A stretch of 64,000 nucleotides of DNA, taken from the NCBI RefSeq assembly GCF_039521745.1, contig NZ_BAAACT010000151.1, one strand, 5' to 3'. Position numbers and translations under genes: made by a program. The stretch is from Faecalicatena contorta. GTDB lineage: Bacteria; Bacillota; Clostridia; Lachnospirales; Lachnospiraceae. The number at the start of each line of letters is the position of its first letter. The first letter of the stretch is position 1. Below, piece by piece: positions 1 to 7,976 of this stretch. The notes under the pieces are model-generated. The model had not been told where the DNA came from. It saw nothing but the letters and a program-made list of their open reading frames with translations, and made no database searches.

Positions 1-2
1 AT

Positions 3-83
3 GCGCTGCTTAGCGCCAGAAAGGAGGCGCAGCCGATTGCGAAACAGCAGAAGGGCCGGAAAGCCCGCAGGCAGAAAGCCTGA
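3..83 (+). CDS. Possible 3' end of the gene upstream of virB4 (PrgI position)
   Basis: The third frame stays open from the window edge to a TGA at 81-83. It encodes a basic Lys/Gln/Arg-rich tail that overlaps the start of the virB4-like gene. In Tn1549-type elements the gene before virB4 usually encodes a small PrgI-family membrane protein, and such a charged tail would fit its C-terminus. Only 26 codons are visible, so the identity is a guess from position. The alternative is that this frame is the true virB4 N-terminus and a base was lost near 70-85. Confidence 0.22.
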   Translation, partial: ALLSARKEAQPIAKQQKGRKARRQKA

Positions 84-2430
84 AAAGCAGGGCCTTACCG
101 GCCTGTTCACGAAAGGAAAGAACATTCCCACCACCGCCCAGCAGACCCTCCCTTACCGGGAAATGTACCGGGACGGGGTGTGCCGGGTAGCGGACCGCTA
201 TTACACCAAAACCATTGAATACGAGGACATCAACTACCAGCTCGCACAGTCCGAAGATCAGGCGGCCATCTTTGACGGGTGGAGCGCCTGCCTCAACTAC
301 TTTGACAGCAGCCTTCCGTTCCAGCTTTCCTTCCTCAACCACCGAAGCCGCCCGGGCAGCCGGTACAGCGTGAACATCCCCATGCAGGATGACGATTACA
401 ACAGCGTCCGGTGCGAGTATGTGGAAATGCTGGAAAACCAGATCGCCAAAAGCAACAACGGCATTGTCCGCACAAAGCTCCTGACCTTCGGCGTGAACGT
501 GGACGACCTTCCCACCGCCAGGGCAAGGCTGGAACGTGTAGAGGCGGACATTTGCGGGAACTTCAAAAAGCTGGGCGTCAAGTGCCGTTCCCTTTCGGGG
601 CTGGAACGGCTGGAGCTTCTTCACGGGCAACTCCACCCCGGCAGCGGCTCCCCCTTCCGGTTTTCATGGGATATGATCCCCAAAACCGGGCTTTCCACCA
701 AAGACTTTATCGCCCCGGACAGTTTCGATTTTCGTTTCAGTCGACTGTTCCGGGTGGGGACGACTTGGGGCGCTGCCTCCTACTTGCAGATTTTGGCCTC
801 GGAGCTCTCGGACAAGCTGCTGGCGGAGCTTTTGGAAATGGATGCGGAAATGACCATCACCCTCCATATCCAGACCGTCGATCAGGCCGCCGCCGTAAAA
901 TCTATCAAGGCCAAAGTCTCCGACATTGACAAGATGAAGGTGGAGGAACAAAAGAAGGCAGCTCGGTCAGGGTACGACATGGACATACTTCCGCCCGACC
1001 TTGTAACGTACAGCAACGACGCAAAGACCCTTCTGGAAGATTTACAGAGCCGGAATGAAAGAATGTTCCTGCTGACCTTCCTTGTGGTAAACATGGCCCC
1101 GACCCGCCGGGAGCTGGACAATGACCTGTTCACGGTGTCGGGTATCGTCCAGAAATACAACTGCACCTTGAAGCGGCTGGACTTCCAGCAGGAGGATGGT
1201 TTTCTTTCCAGCCTTCCGCTGGGCCATAACGGCATTGAGATCAAGCGCGGCATGACGACCAGCTCCACGGCCATTTTCGTTCCCTTTATGACGCAGGAGC
1301 TCCGCATGGATGGCGAAGCCGTCTATTACGGGCTCAACGCACTTTCCCATAACGTCATCATGGCAAACCGGAAAAAGCTCAAAAATCCCAACGGCCTGTT
1401 CCTCGGCGTGCCGGGCTCCGGCAAATCCTTTGCCGCAAAGCGGGAGCTTGTGAACGTGTTCCTTGCCACCCGTGACCGGATCATTGTGGTGGACCCGATG
1501 GGCGAATACTCGCCCCTTATCAAGCGGCTGGGCGGACAGGTCATTGAGATCGCCCCGGACAGCCCCCACCACATCAACCCGATGGACATTGATTTGAGCT
1601 TCGACGAGGAAAACCCGATGGCGCTGAAAGCCGACTTTATCCTGTCGCTGATGGAGCTGATCGTCGGCGGCAAGGACGGCTTGCAGCCGGTGGAACGGAC
1701 CGTCATTGACCGCTGTGTGCGCCAGATGTACCGGGAGCATTTGCAGAACCCGGAAACGGCGAAAATGCCGACCCTCCAAACCCTCTATGACCTGCTCTGT
1801 TCCCAGCCCGAGGGCGAGTCGGTACGGCTGGCAACTGCCCTTGAAATCTATGTGTCGGGTTCCCTTAACGTGTTCAACCATGAAACCAATGTGGACCTGA
1901 ACCGCCGTCTGGTATGCCTTGACTTAAAAAAGCTGGGGGCCGGGCTTCGGACGATTGCCATGCTCATTATGCAGGACCTTGTCAATTCGCAGGTGTCCAT
2001 GAATTTCCTGCGCGGTATCGCTACATGGTGCTACTTCGACGAGTTCCATGTGCTGCTGCGTGACCGTCTGACGGCAAGCTATTGTGTGGCGATCTGGAAA
2101 ATGCTGCGAAAAAAAGGGTGCGTTCCCAGTGCTTTAACGCAGAACGTGAAGGATTTTCTGGCAAGCCCGGAGATCGAGAACATCTTTGAAAACTCGGACT
2201 TCCTTGTGCTTCTCTCGCAGGCACAGGGGGACCGGCAGATTTTAGCCAAACAGCTTGGGATCAGCCCCCATCAGCTTTCCTATGTGACCCATACCAATTC
2301 CGGCGAAGGGCTGCTGTTCTTCGGGAATACAACCATCCCGTTTGTTGACCGCTTCCCGCAGAACACAGAGCTGTACGCCATTATGACCACCCGCCCGGAG
2401 GACAAAAAACAGGAAATGAACCGGGCATAA
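37..2430 (+). CDS. VirB4-like conjugation ATPase (Tn1549/CD1110 type)
   Basis: This is the cytoplasmic ATPase that powers the type IV secretion channel of the ICE. The 797-residue product has the usual family layout: an N-terminal channel-docking region and a C-terminal RecA-like motor. The Walker A motif GVPGSGKS lies near residue 457 and a Walker B-like segment YFDEFH near residue 668. The chosen start is a TTG at 37, which has AAGGAGG at 21-27 and a 9-nt spacer. The in-frame ATG at position 1 has no visible ribosome site because the window begins there. The body from about residue 30 (TAQQTLPYREMYRDGVCRV) matches the family well. The first 30 residues are variable in this family, so the start is less certain than the product. 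Confidence 0.9.
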   Translation: MRNSRRAGKPAGRKPEKQGLTGLFTKGKNIPTTAQQTLPYREMYRDGVCRVADRYYTKTIEYEDINYQLAQSEDQAAIFDGWSACLNYFDSSLPFQLSFLNHRSRPGSRYSVNIPMQDDDYNSVRCEYVEMLENQIAKSNNGIVRTKLLTFGVNVDDLPTARARLERVEADICGNFKKLGVKCRSLSGLERLELLHGQLHPGSGSPFRFSWDMIPKTGLSTKDFIAPDSFDFRFSRLFRVGTTWGAASYLQILASELSDKLLAELLEMDAEMTITLHIQTVDQAAAVKSIKAKVSDIDKMKVEEQKKAARSGYDMDILPPDLVTYSNDAKTLLEDLQSRNERMFLLTFLVVNMAPTRRELDNDLFTVSGIVQKYNCTLKRLDFQQEDGFLSSLPLGHNGIEIKRGMTTSSTAIFVPFMTQELRMDGEAVYYGLNALSHNVIMANRKKLKNPNGLFLGVPGSGKSFAAKRELVNVFLATRDRIIVVDPMGEYSPLIKRLGGQVIEIAPDSPHHINPMDIDLSFDEENPMALKADFILSLMELIVGGKDGLQPVERTVIDRCVRQMYREHLQNPETAKMPTLQTLYDLLCSQPEGESVRLATALEIYVSGSLNVFNHETNVDLNRRLVCLDLKKLGAGLRTIAMLIMQDLVNSQVSMNFLRGIATWCYFDEFHVLLRDRLTASYCVAIWKMLRKKGCVPSALTQNVKDFLASPEIENIFENSDFLVLLSQAQGDRQILAKQLGISPHQLSYVTHTNSGEGLLFFGNTTIPFVDRFPQNTELYAIMTTRPEDKKQEMNRA

Positions 2431-2434
2431 CACA

Positions 2435-2457
2435 CTTCGGGCCATGATGGCCCGAGG
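2435..2457. repeat. ICE palindrome copy 1
   Basis: The unit reads CTTCGGGCCAT-GA-TGGCCCGAGG and sits between the virB4 stop and the ribosome site of the next gene. It belongs to a ten-copy family confined to the ICE backbone. Confidence 0.9.
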
Positions 2458-2478
2458 TTTGGAAAGGAGGGATACATC

Positions 2479-4377
2479 ATCGGAAAGAAACCGGACAAAC
2501 AGAATTTTCAAAGGCCGGGGCCGACGGAGGATACCGGGGGCAATCGCCCCGGACCGGCTGAACGGGAAGGGCCTTCCCCCGCACCGTCTCGACGCCTGCG
2601 GTTTGAGGACGAGGATACCGGGCAGGACAGTCCTTCGGGCCACGATGGCCCGAAGTCCAAAAGCGGCAAGTTTCAAGAGGACAGCCGGAAAAGCCGTCCC
2701 TCTAACCGCATGAGGCAGGAAGATGAAGCGGGCGGGCCGCAGGATACCGGCAAGGCACAGGAGCCGGAGGGCTCCGCCGAGAAGGCCGGGAGCAAAAAGG
2801 ACAAGTACCAGAAAGCACAGGCAAAAGCGGAACACACCGGGGAAAAGCTGGGAAAGGCCCGGGAGAAACTGGACAAGACCGAGGCAAAACGGGCAGCGAA
2901 GAAGCCGCCGGGGCTTGCAAAAAAGGCAGTCCGGGGAGCCCGTACAGAAGCGTGGTTCTATGTCCACAACAAGATACACGAGGTTGAGCATGAAAATGTG
3001 GGTGTGGAAGGAGCCCATAAATCCGAGCTGGCCGCAGAGGCCGGAGCCCGGAAACTGACCCGCTATGCCAAACGCCGCTGGCGGGAACACCCAGCCCGGA
3101 AGGTGGCAAAGTGGGAACGGAAGGACATAAAAGCCCGGGCCAATGTGGATTTTCAGAAGATGGCCTCCGAGCACCCGGAACTTGCCAGCAATCCGCTTTC
3201 CCGTGTGCAGCAGAAATGGAAACTGAAACGCCGGTATTCCAAAGAGGCAAAAGCGGCTGCAAAACAGGGCGCAAAGGCCGCAAAGAAAACCTCTGCCGCT
3301 TCGGGAACTGCGACCCGGCGGGCGGCGCAGTTTGTGACCCGTCATCCCGTGGCGGTGCTGGTCCTGCTCCTGCTGTTGCTGCTCTGTTTTCTTGTGTCGG
3401 CGGTAAGCTCCATCTTCCCCACGCTTGGCAGCGGCCTTGCCAATGCGTTATCCGGCACCTCCTACGCCTCGGAGGATACGGACCTGCTGGGGGTGGACGA
3501 GGACTACACAGCGCTGGAAAACGAGCTGGCGCAGACGGTAGCGAACATCGAAAGCACCCATCCCGGCTATGACGAGTACCGCTATTCCGTGGACGAGATC
3601 GGCCATAACCCCTATGAGCTGGCGTCCTATCTCTCGGCAAAGTACCATGTGTATTTCCGTGAACAGGTGCAGGACGAGCTGCGGGAGATTTTCGAGGCAC
3701 AGTATGAACTGACCTTGACGGAGGAAGTCGAGATACGCTACCGCACCGAAACCAGCACTGACCCGGAGACCGGGGAAACCACCACCGAGGAAGTCCCCTA
3801 TGAGTATTACATTCTCAATGTGACCCTCACAAACAAGACGCTGCCCGCCGTGATCCTGCCGAGGCTTAACGAACAGCAGCGGGAAATCTACACCGTTATG
3901 CAGCAGCTCAAAGGCAACAAACCCTATCTGTGGGAAGGGATTTACAACGGCGGCGAAGATACCGGCCCCAGCTATGAGATACCCGGCGAGGCGCTGGATG
4001 ACCCGGCTTTTGCGGCGCTCATGAAAGAAGCCACAAAGTACATCGGCTGGCCCTATGTGTGGGGCGGCTCCAGCCCGTCCACCTCCTTTGACTGTTCGGG
4101 CTTTGTCTGCTGGGTGTACACGGCCAGCGGCGTCCACAACCTGCCCCGTACCACGGCGCAGGGCATTTATAATCAGTGTGCTATCATTTCCCCCTCCGAG
4201 GCAAAGCCCGGCGACATTATCTTTTTCACGGGAACCTATGACAGCCCTGGCCCTGTGTCCCATGTGGGGATTTATGTGGGCGACGGGATGATGCTCCATT
4301 GTGGTTCGCCCATCCAATACGCAAACATCAATTCAAGCTACTGGCAGACACATTTCTATGCCTTCGGGCGTTTGTGA
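2479..4377 (+). CDS. Membrane-anchored NlpC/P60 cell-wall hydrolase (CD1108-type ICE protein)
   Basis: This is probably the peptidoglycan hydrolase that opens the wall for the conjugation apparatus. After a long basic, coiled-coil-prone N-terminus there is one membrane segment (VAVLVLLLLLLLCFL, about residues 295-315), a linker, and a C-terminal NlpC/P60 domain. The catalytic Cys lies in FDCSGF near residue 539, followed by the His of SHVGIY. The first ATG is at 2710, but the frame is open and coding-like back to 2479, in the same frame as virB4 and just after its stop. An AAGGAGG at 2464-2470 lies 8 nt before an ATC codon at 2479, so the gene seems to start at ATC or to have lost its ATG. 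A palindrome copy at 2633 lies inside the coding region. Confidence 0.82.
   Translation: MGKKPDKQNFQRPGPTEDTGGNRPGPAEREGPSPAPSRRLRFEDEDTGQDSPSGHDGPKSKSGKFQEDSRKSRPSNRMRQEDEAGGPQDTGKAQEPEGSAEKAGSKKDKYQKAQAKAEHTGEKLGKAREKLDKTEAKRAAKKPPGLAKKAVRGARTEAWFYVHNKIHEVEHENVGVEGAHKSELAAEAGARKLTRYAKRRWREHPARKVAKWERKDIKARANVDFQKMASEHPELASNPLSRVQQKWKLKRRYSKEAKAAAKQGAKAAKKTSAASGTATRRAAQFVTRHPVAVLVLLLLLLLCFLVSAVSSIFPTLGSGLANALSGTSYASEDTDLLGVDEDYTALENELAQTVANIESTHPGYDEYRYSVDEIGHNPYELASYLSAKYHVYFREQVQDELREIFEAQYELTLTEEVEIRYRTETSTDPETGETTTEEVPYEYYILNVTLTNKTLPAVILPRLNEQQREIYTVMQQLKGNKPYLWEGIYNGGEDTGPSYEIPGEALDDPAFAALMKEATKYIGWPYVWGGSSPSTSFDCSGFVCWVYTASGVHNLPRTTAQGIYNQCAIISPSEAKPGDIIFFTGTYDSPGPVSHVGIYVGDGMMLHCGSPIQYANINSSYWQTHFYAFGRL
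2633..2655. repeat. ICE palindrome copy 2 (inside a coding region)
   Basis: CTTCGGGCCAC-GA-TGGCCCGAAG lies within the N-terminal coding part of the NlpC/P60 gene, where it is read as SGHDGPK. Confidence 0.88.
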
Positions 4378-4399
4378 GCCAGAGGAAAGGAGTCCTTGC

Positions 4400-4666
4400 A
4401 TGAACAAGATCGACAAGCTCGATAAGGAACTGGAAAAAGCCCGGGAGAAGGCTGCCGAGTGGCAGGCCAAAATCCGGGAGCTGGAAAAGCAGAAACAGGA
4501 GGAAGAAAACAGCCAGATCGTGCAGGCGGTGCGCTCCCTCAAACTGACGCCCGCCCAGCTTATGGCTTTTCTGAATGACCCCAAAAACAGCCTTACCGCT
4601 TCGGGCCATACTGACCCGAAGCCGAAGGCACCCGAAAAGGAGGACACAGCCCATGAAGAAAACTAA
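4400..4666 (+). CDS. DUF4315-family small coiled-coil ICE protein
   Basis: The 88-residue protein starts at an ATG preceded by AAAGGAG. It has a heptad-like Lys/Glu-rich helix (about residues 1-40), then a LTPAQLMAFLND segment and a polar tail. This matches the DUF4315 proteins found directly after the NlpC/P60 gene in Tn1549-type elements. The function is unknown; a scaffold role at the transfer complex is only inferred from gene order. Palindrome copy 3 lies in the tail and is read as SGHTDPK. The 3' end overlaps the start of the next gene by 14 nt, which suggests coupled translation. Confidence 0.75.
   Translation: MNKIDKLDKELEKAREKAAEWQAKIRELEKQKQEEENSQIVQAVRSLKLTPAQLMAFLNDPKNSLTASGHTDPKPKAPEKEDTAHEEN
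4599..4621. repeat. ICE palindrome copy 3 (inside a coding region)
   Basis: CTTCGGGCCAT-AC-TGACCCGAAG has one arm mismatch. It lies in the tail of the DUF4315 gene in the same reading frame as copy 2. Confidence 0.85.
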
Positions 4667-5300
4667 ATTTCGCAGGCTGGCGGCGATGGCTGCCAGCCTT
4701 TTGTGTTGCCTGATCTTTACGGTCCCGGCCTACGCCCAGAGCAGCGAGCCGCAGCCGGAGACAACGCCCGCCCCGGTGGAAACCGAAGCGGAGCCGGAAA
4801 CCCAGAACCCCTTTACCCCAGACGGGACGGGAACCGTGGTGGACAACGCCACCGACGAGGATGGAAAGGAGTTCTACACCATCACCACAGCAGACGAAAG
4901 CGTGTTTTATCTGGTGATCGACAAACAGAAAACCAGCGAGAACGTCTATTTCCTCAATACCGTTACCGTAGACGACCTTCTTCCTCTTGCCGAACAGGGC
5001 AAGGAACCGCCCAAAGAAGTGACCCCGGAGCCAGAGCCAAAGCCCACCGAACCTGTGGAGGAAGTACCGGAACCCGAGCCGGAGAAAAAGGACAGCCCCC
5101 TTCTCTCTATGCTCCTGATCGGCGCGGTGGTGCTGGCCGGCGGTGGGATTGGTTACTATTTCAAGATTTACAAGCCGAAGCATGAGGCCCCGGATTTGGA
5201 AGATGATTACTGCGAATATGAGGACGGGGAGCTGGAGGAGATCGCAGAGGAACCCGAGGACGAAGATACCCCGCCGTGGGAGGAAGATACGGAGGAATGA
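4653..5300 (+). CDS. DUF4366 (CD1107-type) secreted, membrane-anchored ICE protein
   Basis: The 215-residue product has a signal peptide (basic start, hydrophobic LLCCLIFTV, AYA cleavage-like site near residue 27). A folded region of about 90 residues follows, then a Pro/Glu-rich stalk, one membrane helix (LLIGAVVLAGGGIGYYF, about residues 153-170) and an acidic cytoplasmic tail. This is the layout of the DUF4366/CD1107 family of conjugative elements, thought to be a surface part of the transfer apparatus. The start used is the ATG at 4653, with AAAAGGAGG upstream. The reading frame extends further back but overlaps the preceding gene out of frame. Confidence 0.8.
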   Translation: MKKTKFRRLAAMAASLLCCLIFTVPAYAQSSEPQPETTPAPVETEAEPETQNPFTPDGTGTVVDNATDEDGKEFYTITTADESVFYLVIDKQKTSENVYFLNTVTVDDLLPLAEQGKEPPKEVTPEPEPKPTEPVEEVPEPEPEKKDSPLLSMLLIGAVVLAGGGIGYYFKIYKPKHEAPDLEDDYCEYEDGELEEIAEEPEDEDTPPWEEDTEE

Positions 5301-5302
5301 GA

Positions 5303-5494
5303 ATGAATTTTACAAGCAGCCCTTTTGAACGAATGATGAAGGAAGTACCGCACCCCGGCTGGGACAATGACGACCCTTGTAAGGGATGCCGTTACTACAA
5401 GGAGTGCAAAGGAAAGAAAAAACAGTGCCGGAAGAAGTTCCGGGCGCTGATCGTGGAGTCCCGCCCTTCGGGCCATCGTGGCCCGAAGTCTTAA
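5303..5494 (+). CDS. Small Cys-rich ICE protein, unknown function
   Basis: The 63-residue protein starts at an ATG 7 nt after GGAGG (5291-5295). Another ATG at 5297 overlaps the previous stop but is too close to that site. The core has Cys spaced CKGCRYYKECKGKKKQC, which could bind a metal ion, followed by basic residues. The last residues (SGHRGPKS) are encoded by palindrome copy 4, so the repeat has supplied the C-terminus. The stop is followed at once by the next ATG. I do not recognise a named family; the linkage to the Cys-rich VLP gene suggests shared regulation. Confidence 0.7.
   Translation: MNFTSSPFERMMKEVPHPGWDNDDPCKGCRYYKECKGKKKQCRKKFRALIVESRPSGHRGPKS
5466..5488. repeat. ICE palindrome copy 4 (supplies a C-terminus)
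   Basis: CTTCGGGCCAT-CG-TGGCCCGAAG forms the last codons of the small Cys-rich gene, again read as SGHRGPK. Confidence 0.9.
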
Positions 5495-5896
5495 ATGGAC
5501 GCCCGGGAGCTGACCCGTGACGAGAAGAAAAAAATCCGTTCTCTGGTCACGGGGATGTGCGCCAACTATGACCGGGAAAGCGGCCTGTGCCTTCCTCTGG
5601 ACTGTGCCTGCTATATGCTGCACAAGTGCTGGACAGGGGCGTACTGCCGTTATTTCCGTGAGGCTGTCCTGCCCCTTGACCCGGAGCTTCAAGCGGCGCT
5701 GACAACGGAAGGCATCTCCCCGGAGCTGCGGGCCTGTGCGGTCTGCGGAAAGGCATTTCTGCCCGAGGGGCGTCAAGCCTACTGTTCCGACGCCTGCAAA
5801 GCCGAAGGGAACCGCCGGAAAAGCCGGGAACGCATGAGGAAAATGCGGGAGAAAAGGCCGGGCGGCTGTTACGATTTGCCGCCTCCAAAGGCTTGA
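5495..5896 (+). CDS. Cysteine-rich VLP-domain protein
   Basis: The 133-residue protein begins directly after the previous stop codon. The first half carries the Cys-rich signature (CANYDRESGLCLPLDCACY, then further Cys residues to about 50). The second half has a CAVCGKAF...YCSDACK zinc-ribbon-like unit (about residues 78-105) and a basic tail. This matches the Cys-rich VLP family seen in Tn1549-type elements. The basic tail and zinc-type Cys pairs suggest nucleic-acid binding, but no function is established that I know of. It ends the structural block of the transfer operon. Confidence 0.75.
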   Translation: MDARELTRDEKKKIRSLVTGMCANYDRESGLCLPLDCACYMLHKCWTGAYCRYFREAVLPLDPELQAALTTEGISPELRACAVCGKAFLPEGRQAYCSDACKAEGNRRKSRERMRKMREKRPGGCYDLPPPKA

Positions 5897-5986
5897 CATT
5901 CCGGGCTTTTTGGAGGGTGTTTCCGGGGTGGGAATATCTTATTACATTCCTCCCCGGTCTGCCCTCTTATTTCGTAACATCCAGCA

Positions 5987-6009
5987 CTTCGGGTCATGTT
6001 GGCCCGAGG
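5987..6009. repeat. ICE palindrome copy 5
   Basis: CTTCGGGTCAT-GT-TGGCCCGAGG lies in the 130-nt gap before the TTG-started gene at 6029. Its internal ATG at 5996 creates a false in-frame start for that gene. Confidence 0.88.
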
Positions 6010-6028
6010 CACAGAAAGGAGGGATCTC

Positions 6029-6619
6029 TTGGAGACAGTACAAGGATATGTGATTTTGAAAGCTGCCACCTTTGAAACCGGACACGGCTTTGCGCTGGGG
6101 CATAATCCGGGAGCGCCGAGCCCCTTTGTGACCTGGCAGTTTACCGAGGGGGAAAACGGCCATCGGGATTACTACTGGGGCCGCTATGGAACCAGTCAAG
6201 CGTGGGCGCAGAGGGACTTTGACCGCCGGGTGGACGACTATCAGCAGCTTTACCATACGGCGGTCAAGCATACCGAGCTGGAACCGGAGGGCGTTTACCG
6301 CTATTATTCCACCCAGCGGCCCGTGGACATAGGCACCTACCCGAAGCCGCCGGATAACCAGCCTCTTTCCATCGTCAACTACGATGACGACAGGAGGCGT
6401 CCTGTGGCTGATGGCAGGCTGATGGCATGGGGCGAACTGACCTACGCAAAGCCGCTGACCGAAAAGCAGATGGAGGATTATGAGCTGAAACCAGCACCGG
6501 GCAATCCTGACCGGGTGCGCCCATCCATTACTGCCCGGCTCAAAGAAGGAACCAGAGGGCAGGAACCCCAAAAGGAGCCCGGTCAGAAGCGGAGCCATAA
6601 AAACCATGAGGAACGATAA
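6029..6619 (+). CDS. ICE polyvalent-type protein (YodL/DUF4316-like), unknown function
   Basis: The 196-residue protein most likely starts at the TTG at 6029, which has AAAGGAGG 5-6 nt upstream. An ATG at 5996 in the same frame comes from a palindrome copy and lies before the ribosome site. The N-terminal 60 residues (YVILKAATFETGHGFALGH, then WQF and YYWGRY) resemble the YodL-like part of large polyvalent ICE proteins. The C-terminus is charged. In related elements this region often sits in a longer protein next to a topoisomerase and LtrC-like gene, neither of which is present here. The role is unknown. Confidence 0.62.
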   Translation: METVQGYVILKAATFETGHGFALGHNPGAPSPFVTWQFTEGENGHRDYYWGRYGTSQAWAQRDFDRRVDDYQQLYHTAVKHTELEPEGVYRYYSTQRPVDIGTYPKPPDNQPLSIVNYDDDRRRPVADGRLMAWGELTYAKPLTEKQMEDYELKPAPGNPDRVRPSITARLKEGTRGQEPQKEPGQKRSHKNHEER

Positions 6620-6631
6620 AGGAGGATCGCC

Positions 6632-6814
6632 ATGCACGAAAAAGACAACTATCTGAAAACCGCCGAGCTCTCCACGGAGCAGAACTGCAACATGATCGAC
6701 GGCGTACCCAACAACACGCCCATCCAACCCACGCCCCCGGAGCTGGACGCAAAACCGCTTGATAAGGTAAAAGAGCCCAAAGAGCGCCGGAAAGGCCGGG
6801 AGCTGGAACGCTGA
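6632..6814 (+). CDS. Small hypothetical ICE protein
   Basis: The 60-residue protein has a good AAAGGAGG site and starts 13 nt after the previous gene. It is polar and Pro-rich, with a NYLKTAELSTEQNCNMIDG start that resembles the end of DUF4316-type polyvalent proteins. It may therefore be a split-off part of its upstream neighbour. Its stop overlaps the mobC start (TGATG), pointing to coupled translation with the relaxosome protein. Confidence 0.6.
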   Translation: MHEKDNYLKTAELSTEQNCNMIDGVPNNTPIQPTPPELDAKPLDKVKEPKERRKGRELER

Positions 6815-7155
6815 TGGAGAACCGCAAGCGGAATGTCCATCTGCACGTCATGGTAACGCCGGACGAGCTGGCAGCCATCCATGAACGGATGGCCGAGGCG
6901 GGCATTTCCAACGCCGGGGCTTATGTACGGAAAATGGCTCTGAATGGGTATATCCTGCACATCGACCTTGCACCCGTAAAAGAGTTGATCTCTCTGCAAC
7001 GGCGCTGTTCCAACAATCTCAATCAGGTCGCCGTACACGCGCATACCTATGGCGTGTACCCGGAGGAAATCGACGGATTGAAGCGGGACTATGAAAAACT
7101 GTGGGATGAGGTGTCAAAGGTGCTTATAGAATTATCTGCGTTAGTAGCAAAATGA
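6814..7155 (+). CDS. mobC: MobC-family relaxosome accessory protein
   Basis: The 113-residue protein matches the MobC/relaxosome family. An N-terminal ribbon-helix-helix-like region (HLHVMVTPDELAAIHERM) is followed by NAGAYVRKMALNGY and a C-terminal helical segment with QRRCSNNLNQVA, a hallmark of the group. It should bind the transfer origin and help the relaxase nick. The start overlaps the previous stop. The relaxase would normally be close behind; here it follows after an antisense cargo gene and a small membrane-protein gene. Confidence 0.85.
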   Translation: MENRKRNVHLHVMVTPDELAAIHERMAEAGISNAGAYVRKMALNGYILHIDLAPVKELISLQRRCSNNLNQVAVHAHTYGVYPEEIDGLKRDYEKLWDEVSKVLIELSALVAK

Positions 7156-7158
7156 TTT

Positions 7159-7195
7159 GGAGGGGTGAAGTCGATAAGACATCACCCCTCCTTTT
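7159..7195. terminator. Bidirectional hairpin terminator between mobC and the HNH gene
   Basis: Perfect 10-bp arms GGAGGGGTGA (7159-7168) and TCACCCCTCC (7182-7191) are followed by TTTT on the plus strand. The stem ends mobC transcription, and it also lies at the very 3' end of the antisense HNH gene, so it probably serves both. Confidence 0.85.
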
Positions 7196-7958
7196 AAAAT
7201 GTTCTAAAATCAAGTCCAAATGGCGTATTACACTCTAAAAATGGAATTTGAATGTCTAAGTTATACAATGAGCTGTAATCGCACTGAGAAAATGAAGTAA
7301 TATCACTCCCGCAAAAAGAGGTTGTACGGTTATGCGATATGTCATAAAAAATAAAGCCAACCGGAAATGTTGATATTTCGGAACAAAATTCCATGTTTCC
7401 TGTTTTTATATTTAATTGTGTTTGAAAAGGAACAAGACGATCTACATGACCAGCATGAAGATACATACAGACTTTATATATGCTCGTATCAAAATTGGTG
7501 CTACTTTCATTTAATAAAAAATCTTTAAATGAGATTCCGAATTGTTCTGTATTCAGAGAACAAAACATAGAAATAACCTGTTTGAAAAAAGCTAACAAAT
7601 TTATTTGTTCTACATGAAAAGACAACCCTTGTTTTCGCTTTTCTTTTGGAATTTTTAATATTTCCGCCCCAATAGCTTTAATGAAATCAGAATAGGTTAC
7701 ACCATATTTTGCACCGGTAAAACTATTACATTCCCCACACAATGTAAAAAACCCGGTTCCTTGTTGAAATTGTTTATATTTCAGACCTTCAATATCCCAT
7801 GGAGCACGATTATCTTTTTTATTTTCCATCAGTTCTTTAACTGTGCTCATTTTTCGTCTTTGACTATTAAAAGCTGCTTCTGGTGGGATATGTTCATAAG
7901 TTAATTTTTTATATTCGCCACAAATATGGCAAATTCCAGTATGTTCTTGTCTTGCCAT
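7194..7958 (-). CDS. HNH-nuclease-like cargo protein, candidate defence gene
   Basis: The 254-residue protein has a split zinc-finger HNH core of the HNH_5 kind: C10 and C13 (CHIC), E22-H23 in TYEHIPPEAAFN, then C74 and C77 followed by N78 in LCGECNSFTG. The remaining 175 residues are a domain I do not recognise. A metal-dependent DNA nuclease is the likely activity. The gene is antisense to the transfer operon, looks less GC-rich than its neighbours and has its own promoter (7977-8005) and terminator. It thus looks like a self-contained insertion between mobC and the relaxase, a typical place for anti-phage or anti-plasmid cargo. The defence role is inference. The start has GGAGG 6 nt upstream. 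Confidence 0.7.
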   Translation of the reverse strand: MARQEHTGICHICGEYKKLTYEHIPPEAAFNSQRRKMSTVKELMENKKDNRAPWDIEGLKYKQFQQGTGFFTLCGECNSFTGAKYGVTYSDFIKAIGAEILKIPKEKRKQGLSFHVEQINLLAFFKQVISMFCSLNTEQFGISFKDFLLNESSTNFDTSIYKVCMYLHAGHVDRLVPFQTQLNIKTGNMEFCSEISTFPVGFIFYDISHNRTTSFCGSDITSFSQCDYSSLYNLDIQIPFLECNTPFGLDFRTF

Positions 7959-7976
7959 GTGCCACCTCCATACTTT

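Noticed and set aside
1..36. ATG at position 1 as the virB4 start
   Set aside because: It is the window edge with no visible ribosome site, whereas the TTG at 37 has AAGGAGG at correct spacing.
1042..1881. Long minus-strand frame opposite virB4, with similar frames at 2242-3345, 3448-4317 and 8281-9525
   Set aside because: These are shadows of GC-rich coding DNA on the plus strand. They lack ribosome sites and family features, while the plus-strand genes have both.
2444..2713. 89-codon plus-strand frame starting in palindrome copy 1
   Set aside because: It begins at an ATG made by the repeat and overlaps the better-supported NlpC/P60 frame. Its Arg-rich composition is typical of a wrong frame.
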